Shown: one piece after another, positions 7,464 through 15,559 of the stretch
Position numbering within the stretch: the first letter of the stretch is position 1
Layout of the letters: every line of letters starts with the position of its first letter
NCBI GenBank assembly: GCA_023807065.1
Contig: JAJJLU010000747.1
Coordinates: 1-20,241, forward strand
DNA length: 20,241 bases
Source of the DNA: Isotricha intestinalis
Taxonomy: Eukaryota > Ciliophora > Litostomatea > Vestibuliferida > Isotrichidae
Direction of reading: 5' to 3'
The notes under the pieces: generated by a model
The model's input: the letters and a program-made list of their open reading frames with translations, nothing else
What the model was told of the DNA's origin: nothing
The model's database searches: none
Translations under genes and position numbers: made by a program

Positions 7464-10400
7464 ATGTCATATCAAAATTATTATAACACATTTAATGTAA
7501 ATAAAACATATGAAATGCATCCATATTCAAATATATCAAGGTTAAATTATTCTTCATATCAAAATTTGATTCCAAATAATCAATCATTACCTTTTCAAAG
7601 TGAATTTACAAAAAAACAATATAATAATCCTTCTCCAATAGATTTATCTACTTCATTGTCGAATTCAGATCATAATAATTCAAATAATAAATTATATGGT
7701 TCAAAATCTTTTGAAAATGAATTAAAAAATAAATATAATGAAATAAATAATAATAATTGTAATTGTGATTGCCATAAAAGAATTATTAATCCATGTAATT
7801 CATTTTCAAATCTTAATAATAATAATAATGTTAATTTAAATCAACTTTTAAATGAATTATCTGATTTAAGATGTAGGAATAAACAATTAATTGATGAAGT
7901 GAATAGAAATAAAAATGATAAAAATTTTAGTGATAATTATATTAAAGAATTAGAAAAAGAAAATTTAAGAATTAATAATTCAAATAATAATAATTTAAAT
8001 GATGATAATAGTAAATTAAAAAGAGATAAAGGAAGATATATTGAAATGTTAGATCAAGTTTTTAGTAATATTTTAAATCCTATTTCAAATAGTATTAATT
8101 CTCCTGATGGAAAATTAAAAGGAGGAGTTGATAATTATTTTAATAGAAATTTAGAGTTTCAAAATATTTTAAATGAACAAAAAAAGTATTTAGATGATTT
8201 AATGAAAAATAAAAATCCATTTAATGAGAATTTAAATAATATGAATTCTATGAATTCAATTGATAATAATCCATATTATAATTCAAATGCATATTTAAAT
8301 AATAGTTCTAAAGATTTTAATCCTAGAAATAATTATATGATGGGACCAAATAAAACATATGAAATTAATAGAGATAATATTTCTGGAAATAATAATAAAA
8401 ATTATCCTTTAAATAAATATAGAAATGATAATATAAATAAAAAGCCTTTAAATAAAAATAGTTTTTATGATTCAAATAAAAATTTATCAAGTAATATAAG
8501 TCCAGAAAAATATAATAGATATAATAATTTATCTGGAAATCTAAGTCCAGATGATTATAATCAATATAATAAAAAAAGAACAAATTTAAATCCTAATGAT
8601 AATAAACCATATAATAATAATTTATCTAAAAGTTTAGGGCCAAATGATTATAATAGACATTCTGAAAGTTTTAGCCCAAAAGATTATAATAAATATAATA
8701 CTAATTATCCAAATAATGTCCCTTATAATAATTATCAACCTAAAAATTTATCAGGAAGTTTAAATAGTCAAGATTTAAATCCAATGAAAAATACTTTAAA
8801 TCCAAATTTAGACAATTCAAGAAAAACTAATGAAAAATTAAAACCAAATAATAATTTAAAAAATCAAGATAATAAATCAAAAAAAATAAATCCAAATACT
8901 AAACCACAAAATAAAAAAGGAAAATTAAATACAAATAAAGGAAATTTTGTCCCTAATTATCCAATTTCTAAAGAAAGTCAAAATCCAAATATAATTAATA
9001 ATTTAAATAAACCAAAAAGTAAAAGTAATATAAAAAAACCAAATGAAGATATAAATATAAATCCTTCACAGAATAAAATTCCAAATAATATAAAGAATAA
9101 AAGTTTAAATCCAAATATATATAATGATCAAAAACCAAATGAATTATATGATTCAAATTTGAACAAACCAAATAATATAAATCCAAAAACTGGAAAACCA
9201 ATTATGTATGAAAAACCATATAATGAAAATTTAAATGTTCCAAATAATCAAATATTAAATCCAAATAATAATCAAATTCCTTCTCAAGAAAAACTAAATA
9301 TACCTTCTAACATTAAAAATTTACCTAATAGTTCTTATCAAAATAAAATTCCCAATGAATATATTAATTCAAATTTGCCACCAAGAGATTATAATTATTT
9401 AAATAATCCAATGATAAAAGAAAATTCAAATCCAAATTTAAATAATTTAAATAATCCCTCATATCTTGATAATAATAATAACCCATATCAACAAAATAGA
9501 AATAAAGTTAATGTTCCTTATCCAGATAATACAAATCCATATCAACAAAATCCAAATAATATATATAATTTACCATATTCAGATAATAAAAACCCTAATA
9601 TAAATAATTTAAATCCAGATAATAAAAATTTATATCAACAACCATATCAACAAAATCCAAATAATATACATAATTTACCTTATTCAGATAATAAAAAACC
9701 TAATATAAATAATTTAAATCCGGATAATAAAAATCTATATCAACAACCATATCAACAAAATCCAAATAACACATATAATTTACCTTATTCAGATAATAAA
9801 AACCCAAATATAAATAATTTAAATACACAAACTCCTCTAAATAATATAAACAATTTACAATATCCAGATAATAAATCCCCATATCAACAAACTCCTCTTA
9901 ATAATATAAACAATTTACAATACCCAGATAATAAATCCCCATATCAACAAATTTCTCCAAATGATATAAATAATGATATGAAAAATCCATATCGACAAAA
10001 TATGAATCCAAATAAAATAAATGATTTAGAAAATCAAGAAAATAAACTTTCATATCCGCAAAATCCAAATATGGAAAATCCTCCTGGTCAGAACAAATAT
10101 ATTCCAAATGAATCATCAGACCAATTAATCCCAAATAAAAGAGAATTTCCAAATTCTGAAAATTTAAATCCAAAAACTTTAAATATAAAAGGACCCAAGG
10201 AAGAATATATTAAAAAATCTCGTTCTCGTTCTCCAAAATTAAATAATAGGAAAGAAGTAAATTTATTTTATAAGTTAAAATCGAATAGAGGATCATCAGG
10301 AGGAAGAGAGAAAAAAAGAGATAATATAATATATTATCCTGATGGTACTTGTTGGGCTTGTGATGTTGGTTGTAGTGTTTCTACTACTGGTTATAGTCCT

Positions 10401-10505
10401 ATGAATTTTTCACCTTATAATAATATTAGAAGAAGAGATGTTACTCCTGTTAAACCTGGAACTAAATATGAACAATATACTAGACATAAAAAAGTGAAAA
10501 AGTAA
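7464..10505 (+). CDS. Asn-rich tandem-repeat protein with Cys clusters near both ends, function unknown
   Basis: 1013 residues, not recognised. The N-terminal part has a Cys cluster, CNCDCH at 99-104 with C111, then a coiled-coil-like stretch (about 125-200). The centre is low complexity, Asn/Pro/Tyr/Lys-rich, with degenerate SPxDYNxYN repeats (about 333-412), three 35-residue repeats (692-796) and two 20-residue repeats (790-829). Near the C-terminus come a basic RSRSRSP segment and a conserved-looking Cys-rich block with C963, C966 and C970, reading CWACDVGCSVSTTGYSPMNF, then a basic tail. The paired Cys clusters could bind metal, but that is inference. It has no signal peptide or membrane span. 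It resembles the many structural or cytoskeletal low-complexity proteins of protists; no function is assigned. It is divergent from the RING gene and in tandem (93 bp) with the next gene. Confidence 0.85.
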   Translation: MSYQNYYNTFNVNKTYEMHPYSNISRLNYSSYQNLIPNNQSLPFQSEFTKKQYNNPSPIDLSTSLSNSDHNNSNNKLYGSKSFENELKNKYNEINNNNCNCDCHKRIINPCNSFSNLNNNNNVNLNQLLNELSDLRCRNKQLIDEVNRNKNDKNFSDNYIKELEKENLRINNSNNNNLNDDNSKLKRDKGRYIEMLDQVFSNILNPISNSINSPDGKLKGGVDNYFNRNLEFQNILNEQKKYLDDLMKNKNPFNENLNNMNSMNSIDNNPYYNSNAYLNNSSKDFNPRNNYMMGPNKTYEINRDNISGNNNKNYPLNKYRNDNINKKPLNKNSFYDSNKNLSSNISPEKYNRYNNLSGNLSPDDYNQYNKKRTNLNPNDNKPYNNNLSKSLGPNDYNRHSESFSPKDYNKYNTNYPNNVPYNNYQPKNLSGSLNSQDLNPMKNTLNPNLDNSRKTNEKLKPNNNLKNQDNKSKKINPNTKPQNKKGKLNTNKGNFVPNYPISKESQNPNIINNLNKPKSKSNIKKPNEDININPSQNKIPNNIKNKSLNPNIYNDQKPNELYDSNLNKPNNINPKTGKPIMYEKPYNENLNVPNNQILNPNNNQIPSQEKLNIPSNIKNLPNSSYQNKIPNEYINSNLPPRDYNYLNNPMIKENSNPNLNNLNNPSYLDNNNNPYQQNRNKVNVPYPDNTNPYQQNPNNIYNLPYSDNKNPNINNLNPDNKNLYQQPYQQNPNNIHNLPYSDNKKPNINNLNPDNKNLYQQPYQQNPNNTYNLPYSDNKNPNINNLNTQTPLNNINNLQYPDNKSPYQQTPLNNINNLQYPDNKSPYQQISPNDINNDMKNPYRQNMNPNKINDLENQENKLSYPQNPNMENPPGQNKYIPNESSDQLIPNKREFPNSENLNPKTLNIKGPKEEYIKKSRSRSPKLNNRKEVNLFYKLKSNRGSSGGREKKRDNIIYYPDGTCWACDVGCSVSTTGYSPMNFSPYNNIRRRDVTPVKPGTKYEQYTRHKKVKK
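9537..9836 (+). repeat. Tandem 105-bp repeat, three copies (35-aa unit)
   Basis: Units begin at 9537, 9642 and 9747 with the shared start CCATATCAACAAAATCCAA, an exact period of 105 bases, so the reading frame is kept. The protein unit begins PYQQNPNN and contains NLPYSDNKNPNINNLN. The copies differ at only a few codons, indicating recent duplication. The last copy runs into the following 60-bp repeat. Confidence 0.92.
9831..9950 (+). repeat. Tandem 60-bp repeat, two copies (20-aa unit)
   Basis: Two nearly identical units start at 9831 and 9891 (ACTCCTCTAAATAATATAAA versus ACTCCTCTTAATAATATAAA). Each encodes TPLNNINNLQYPDNKSPYQQ. The unit appears to derive from the adjacent 35-residue unit by loss of an internal segment, since both end in a PYQQ-type block. 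Confidence 0.9.
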
Positions 10506-10598
10506 TTTTTTTTTTTTGAATTAATTTAAAAAATTAATAAGTTTTTTTTTTTCTTTTTTTATTTATTTATTTATAATTATTAAAATTATAACTTAATA

Positions 10599-13500
10599 AT
10601 GAAAAAAATGAATCGGGGTTTATCTCTTAAGATAAGAAATAAAAAATTAGAAGAAGAAAGGAATAAAATGTTGGAAAAAAATTGGGATGGTAGATTTTAT
10701 TTAGAAAAAATACCTCAATTTGATGCTTTTAAAGAGCCAAGATTTCTAAATTTAAGTTTAACGAAAATAAAGAAGAAATACGATGAAAGGAAGAAAAGAG
10801 AAGAAGAATTAAAAAATATAGGTAAATATAGGAATAATAATAATGATATTATGAAAGATAAAAGTAAAACTTTAGCTAATTCATATTATGATACAAATGA
10901 ATTTAAAAGTAAAACTCAAAGTAATTGGAATACACAATATAATAAAAATTATAATCAAACAAATAAATCTCAAAATGAAATAAAATATAAATTTAATACA
11001 AAAAGAAAAAATGAAAAAATAGAAATTAATGCAGATAATAAAAAAAACTCAAAAGATAATTTAAAAATTACTCAAAGTGAAGATTTATATCAATCAAATA
11101 TTAATAATAATAATAATGATATTTTAATGAGTAGTAAAACAAATGATTTCTATCAATCTAAATATAAAAATAATGAAGATGAAAAAAATCAAAATACTCA
11201 AAATAATTTTTTTCAAAGCACTCAAAGAAAAAAAATACCAAATGATCCTTTAGAAAACAATGAAAATTTAAAAAAAGAAATTGATAAAATTAGAGAATTA
11301 TGGTTTGATTTAGGAGTAAATGAAAATTATCAACTTGCTTTTGAAGATGTTGTTAGATATCAAAATTCAGAAAATAATATGAAATTGTTGTTAGATAATG
11401 AAAAAAATCAAATGAATAAATTTAAGAAAAGTTTACTTAAATTAGGTAAGGAAATCAAATATAGAGAAAATGAAATTAAAAATATTCAAATGTTAGATAA
11501 AGTTTATTATCAAAATAAAAAAGATATTGAAAGAATTAAAAAAGAAAGAGAAGAAAATAAAGAAGAAAAAGAAGAAGAAAAAGAAGAAGAAAAAGAAGAA
11601 GAAAATGAAGAAGAAGAAAATGAAGAAGAAGAAAATAAAGAAGAAGAAAATAAAGAAGAAGAAAATGAATATGAAGAAAATAATTTAGAAAGAAATAAAG
11701 AAGAAAATAATTTAGAAAGAAAAAAAAAAGAAGAAGAAAAAAAGTTAGAAACAGATTTAGAAAAAGTAAACAATGCTTTAGATAGATTAATGAATGAAGA
11801 TGATGATGATGAATCAAAAAATGACAATATAGAAAGAATAGAGAAAGAAGAAGAGAAAAAAAAAAGTATTATTAAAGAAGAAACAAATATAAAAATGGAT
11901 AGTAAAGAATATAAAGAATTTTTAGATGAACAAATAAGAAAAATAGAATCAGAAGACAAAAAAATAAATGAGAAAAATAATAAAAAAGAAAATAAAAAAA
12001 AAAAAAGAAAAAAGAATAAAAAAGAAAAAAAACAAAAGCCAAAAACAGCATCAGAATTAAATGAAGAAAGAATAATAGATGATACAAAGTCATGTTTAAA
12101 AAATATTAGAATTCATTCAGTTAATATAATTAATCAAATGAATAAATTTAGAGAACAAAATATTTATATTTCAAATGGTAAAATTAATATGGATAATATA
12201 AATGAAAAATATTCTTTTGATAATAATTATTTAAATAAAATGAAAAATGATTTAAATTTCTTAAAAAATATTCATTTAAAAGAAAAATTTAATTTTATTG
12301 AAAATGATCCTTTCTTATTAAATATTACTGGAAATGAAGATGAAAAAGAAGAAAAGAAAAAAAAGAAAAATAAAAGAAAAATTGAATTAGAAGAAGAAGA
12401 ATTTGTTGATAAAAAAAAAGAAAATGAAGAAAATGAAGAAAATGAAAATGAAGAAAATAAAGAAAATAGTAAATTAAATGAAATTGAAAAAAATATTGTT
12501 TTACTTAAAGATAATTTAGATGATCATCAAAATGAAATAAAAGATTTTGAAGATATGAATAAATTAAAAGAAGAGAAAAAAATGTTAGAAAAAAAAATAA
12601 AAATTTTGGAAAAAAAAATTCCAGAAGAAAAAAAAGAAGAAAATAACGAAGAAAATAACGAAGAAAATGATGAAAATGAAGAAGAAGCAAAAAAAAGAAA
12701 AATTAGAGAAATAAAAGGAAAAGTTTTTGAAAAAGAAAAAAAAGAAAAATTAGAAGAAACAAAAAGAGAATTAGAAGATAAAAATAATAAATTTGAAGTA
12801 ACAATGAAAAAAATAGAAGATAGAAAAAAAAAAAAAAATGAAGAAGAAGAAGAAAAAGAAAAAGAAAGAAAAAAAAGATTAAATAATGAATTTAATGAAT
12901 TAAAAAGAACTTTTGATGTTATTCAAAAAGATATTCAAAATTATGAAGAAGAAGAAAGAATTGAAAAAAATTATGAAAATGATGTAAATAATGAAGAAAG
13001 TTTTAAAAAAAATGATGATTCAGAAGAAGAAATTAAAGATGAATTTGATGAAAAAATGAATAATATTAAAAATAAAATGAAATTCTTAGATGAAAATAAT
13101 AGTGAACCTAATAATCAAGATGAATATAATCATTATCAACCTTTAAATCAAAGTCAAAATCAAAATGAAAATAATGTTAATGAAGAAGAAGAAAATATTG
13201 ATAATAATGATAATAATGATAATAATGATAATAAAGATAATAATGATAATAATGATAATAAAGATAATAAGAATGATAAGAATGATAAGAATAATGATGA
13301 AAGTAAAAATAAAAAAAATAAAAATGAGAATAAAAAAAAAGAAGAAAAAGAAAAAAAAGAAGAATTTTTAACTGTTCCAATTACATCAAATTTAAGAGAA
13401 GAAATAGAACAATGTGAATATTATATGATGCAAGAAGATTTTTATAATGAAATATCAGAAGAGAAAAATAATTTAACAAAAAAGAAATCAAATTTATCAA

Positions 13501-14363
13501 AAGCAAAAGATAGTATAAAATTAGGACATAATTTCAAAGGAAATTTAACTAAGAAAAAAGAAGAATTATATAATATTCAAGAATATGATAAAATATTTTA
13601 TGATACTTCAGGATTTAAATTTTCTAAAAAAACACAAAAAAATGAAAAAGAAGAAAGTGAAAAACCTTTTAATCAAGTTCCTTTAATGACTCATCAAGAA
13701 TTAAAAGAAAATTTAAATGAATATTATAAATTTATTGAAGAAGAAGAAAATAGAAAAGAAGAAGAAGAAGAAGAAGAAAAAAAAGAAGAAGAAGAAGAAA
13801 AAGAAGAAGAAGAAAAAGAAGAAAAAGAAGAAAAAAAAGAAGAAGAAAAAAAAGAAGAAGAAGAAAAAAAAGAAGAAGAAAAAAAAGAAGAAGAAGAAAA
13901 AAAAGAAGAAGAAAAAAAAGAAGAAGAAATAATTAATTATAATGAAGCAGAAGAAAAAGACACAGAGAAAGATATTTATAAAAGAATGGAAGAAGAAGAA
14001 GAAAAGAAAAAAGAAGAAGATATGCTAAATTATAATGCAGAAGAAGAGAAAGATTTGGATAAAGATATTTATAAAAGAAATGAAAATAATAATGAAGAAA
14101 AAAACTTTGAAAATAATGAAGAAATTAAAGAAGATATTGATGAAAATAATGCAGAAAATAAAGAAAATAATGCAGAAAATAATGAAGAAATTAAAGAAAA
14201 TATTGATGAAAATAATGCAGAAAATAAAGAAAATAATGCAGAAATTAATGAATATAACTTTGAAATTAATGAAAATGATGTTGAAAATAATGAAGAAAAA
14301 AAAGAAAATAAATCAGAAAGTCAAAATTATGATAATTATGGTTTTGATGATGATGATGATTAA
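10599..14363 (+). CDS. Very long Glu/Lys-rich coiled-coil protein, function unknown
   Basis: 1254 residues, not recognised. The N-terminal about 80 residues are the least repetitive, with NWDGRFYLEKIPQFDAFKEP near residues 28-47. The remainder is highly charged, with acidic EEEKEE tracts at about 306-387 and 1052-1111, long predicted coiled coils, an (NDN)-type run near 867-900, and an island of normal composition at about 925-1035 including FLTVPITSNLREEIEQCEYY. The C-terminus has two 22-residue repeats and ends in poly-Asp. No enzyme motif, membrane segment or signal peptide is seen. The composition suggests a filament, scaffold or cytoskeletal protein, which is inference from composition only. 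It starts after an A/T-rich 93-bp gap from the upstream gene and converges with the next gene (151 bp). Confidence 0.85.
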   Translation: MKKMNRGLSLKIRNKKLEEERNKMLEKNWDGRFYLEKIPQFDAFKEPRFLNLSLTKIKKKYDERKKREEELKNIGKYRNNNNDIMKDKSKTLANSYYDTNEFKSKTQSNWNTQYNKNYNQTNKSQNEIKYKFNTKRKNEKIEINADNKKNSKDNLKITQSEDLYQSNINNNNNDILMSSKTNDFYQSKYKNNEDEKNQNTQNNFFQSTQRKKIPNDPLENNENLKKEIDKIRELWFDLGVNENYQLAFEDVVRYQNSENNMKLLLDNEKNQMNKFKKSLLKLGKEIKYRENEIKNIQMLDKVYYQNKKDIERIKKEREENKEEKEEEKEEEKEEENEEEENEEEENKEEENKEEENEYEENNLERNKEENNLERKKKEEEKKLETDLEKVNNALDRLMNEDDDDESKNDNIERIEKEEEKKKSIIKEETNIKMDSKEYKEFLDEQIRKIESEDKKINEKNNKKENKKKKRKKNKKEKKQKPKTASELNEERIIDDTKSCLKNIRIHSVNIINQMNKFREQNIYISNGKINMDNINEKYSFDNNYLNKMKNDLNFLKNIHLKEKFNFIENDPFLLNITGNEDEKEEKKKKKNKRKIELEEEEFVDKKKENEENEENENEENKENSKLNEIEKNIVLLKDNLDDHQNEIKDFEDMNKLKEEKKMLEKKIKILEKKIPEEKKEENNEENNEENDENEEEAKKRKIREIKGKVFEKEKKEKLEETKRELEDKNNKFEVTMKKIEDRKKKKNEEEEEKEKERKKRLNNEFNELKRTFDVIQKDIQNYEEEERIEKNYENDVNNEESFKKNDDSEEEIKDEFDEKMNNIKNKMKFLDENNSEPNNQDEYNHYQPLNQSQNQNENNVNEEEENIDNNDNNDNNDNKDNNDNNDNKDNKNDKNDKNNDESKNKKNKNENKKKEEKEKKEEFLTVPITSNLREEIEQCEYYMMQEDFYNEISEEKNNLTKKKSNLSKAKDSIKLGHNFKGNLTKKKEELYNIQEYDKIFYDTSGFKFSKKTQKNEKEESEKPFNQVPLMTHQELKENLNEYYKFIEEEENRKEEEEEEEKKEEEEEKEEEEKEEKEEKKEEEKKEEEEKKEEEKKEEEEKKEEEKKEEEIINYNEAEEKDTEKDIYKRMEEEEEKKKEEDMLNYNAEEEKDLDKDIYKRNENNNEEKNFENNEEIKEDIDENNAENKENNAENNEEIKENIDENNAENKENNAEINEYNFEINENDVENNEEKKENKSESQNYDNYGFDDDDD
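13197..13292 (+). repeat. GATAATAAT-type tandem repeat (Asp/Asn run)
   Basis: A run of 9-base GATAATAAT/AATGATAAT units, interspersed with GATAATAAA and AATGATAAG variants, encodes the DNNDNNDNK block inside the Glu/Lys-rich gene. The variants are ordered, with the GAT AAT AAA units marking a higher-order period, which is typical of slippage growth. Confidence 0.8.
13752..13929 (+). repeat. 178-bp uninterrupted homopurine tract (GAA/AAA codons)
   Basis: No C or T occurs on the plus strand from 13752 to 13929. The tract is built of GAAGAAGAA and AAAAAAGAA blocks and encodes an acidic/lysine block of the long coiled-coil gene. The higher-order unit is roughly three to four Glu then two Lys codons. 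Homopurine-homopyrimidine mirror-like tracts of this length can form triplex DNA in vitro (established knowledge); any role here is inference. Confidence 0.93.
14112..14243 (+). repeat. Tandem 66-bp repeat, two copies (22-aa unit)
   Basis: Units start at 14112 and 14178 and encode NNEEIKEDIDENNAENKENN-type sequence. The second copy differs by E-D to E-N in the middle. The unit contains a smaller NNAENKENNAEN internal repeat. The reading frame is preserved. Confidence 0.88.
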
Positions 14364-14514
14364 AGCAATTGAATTTTATTTTTTTATTAATTGAATATAA
14401 TTGGAAAAAAAATAATTTTTAATTTTAAATCTCATTAAAATTTTAATTTATAATATTTAATTTTGTAATTAATATAATATATATTCATAATAATAATATA
14501 ATATTTAATTATAA

Positions 14515-15504
14515 TTAATTATAAATTTTATTTTTACTTTCAGAATTAGGATAATTAAAAATATTTGGTTTATTTCTTTTAAATATTAAATTGTAATTAT
14601 TAGGCGATTTCTTTTTTTTATTTTTTAATAAAATTTCTTCAAAAATTTTATGATTAGCATATTTTGGAGAAACTGAAATTTTTCTATATGAATTTCCAAT
14701 TGTATAATATTTAATATTATAATTATCTTTTTTAACATATAATTTTTTAGTTTTATTTGTTAAAGCTGAAGAAGATGTATTTGCATTTGTATGAGAAGAT
14801 GATAAATTATCTTTTTCATTTATATTATTTTCTCTTAATTTTGGTTTTTCAAAATTAATATTTTTTTGTCTTGAATATATTAGTTTTATTTCCTTTTCAT
14901 TTTTAGGAGATATTTGTCTTGAATAATTTAAATTCTTTTTTATATTTAATCCTTTATTATATTCATTATGAAAAGGAACATTTATTATCTTTAATGATTT
15001 ATTATTTTTATTTTCTTTTAAAATTTTATCATTTATTTTTAATAAATTTTTCACACTTTTTACGTCATTTATTTTATTTTCACTTTCAAAATCTAATTCA
15101 AATATTTCTGAAGTGTTTATTATAAAATTTCCATCCTCTAATTCTATTATTCCTAATTTTAAATTATTTATTGCTTCATTTATTTTTTTTTGTGAAACTT
15201 CAATTTCAGGAATATTAATAATTTTATTTGAGCTTTTTATTATTTCAAATTTAAAATCTGGAATATTTCTTTTCTTTATATTTTTTTCGTTACAAATTAT
15301 TTTTTTCTTACATTTATTTTTCGATGAAAAATCTTTATTATATTTTTCAAAAGTTTTATTATTAAAAGTGTTATTAATTGTAGTTAAATTATTATTATTT
15401 GAAATATATTTATATGAATTGAATAAATGTGAATGTTTATTTTTATTCTTTTTAAGTCTACTTAAAAATATTTTCGATGAAGAATCAACAATATTTAATT
15501 TCAT
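14515..15504 (-). CDS. Lys/Asn-rich protein, function unknown
   Basis: From Met at 15504 the protein has 329 residues, is hydrophilic, and is rich in Lys, Asn, Ile and Ser. The frame is open 48 codons further up to an ATG at 15648, but that part is a run of Phe/Leu codons antisense to the neighbouring gene and would overlap its start. The ATG at 15504 lies in the 55-bp divergent gap, follows A-rich sequence, and is the sensible start. Two similar short motifs, SRQISPKNE and SRQKNINFE, lie near residues 220-245, and a Ser/Thr-rich stretch follows. No domain, signal peptide or membrane span is recognised. It is head-to-head with the next gene, so the two may share a control region. Confidence 0.72.
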   Translation of the reverse strand: MKLNIVDSSSKIFLSRLKKNKNKHSHLFNSYKYISNNNNLTTINNTFNNKTFEKYNKDFSSKNKCKKKIICNEKNIKKRNIPDFKFEIIKSSNKIINIPEIEVSQKKINEAINNLKLGIIELEDGNFIINTSEIFELDFESENKINDVKSVKNLLKINDKILKENKNNKSLKIINVPFHNEYNKGLNIKKNLNYSRQISPKNEKEIKLIYSRQKNINFEKPKLRENNINEKDNLSSSHTNANTSSSALTNKTKKLYVKKDNYNIKYYTIGNSYRKISVSPKYANHKIFEEILLKNKKKKSPNNYNLIFKRNKPNIFNYPNSESKNKIYN

Positions 15505-15559
15505 AAAATTAATAAAAAATAAAAAAAATAAATAAAGAAGAAAATCATAAAATAAAAAA

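Noticed and set aside
8365..10173. Several minus-strand Tyr/Leu-rich open frames inside the Asn-rich gene
   Set aside because: They mirror the AAT/AAA/CCA repeats of the coding strand and share its 35-aa and 20-aa periods.
11510..11959. 149-codon minus-strand Ser/Phe-rich open frame
   Set aside because: Antisense of GAA/AAA codons in the Glu/Lys-rich gene; composition explains it fully.
13717..13932. Open frame encoding almost pure poly-Lys
   Set aside because: It is the +1 frame of the GAA-rich homopurine tract of the real gene, open only because the tract has no T.
15113..15535. 140-codon plus-strand open frame, Phe/Leu/Ile-rich
   Set aside because: Antisense shadow of the Lys/Asn-rich minus-strand gene; no better start context and no domain.
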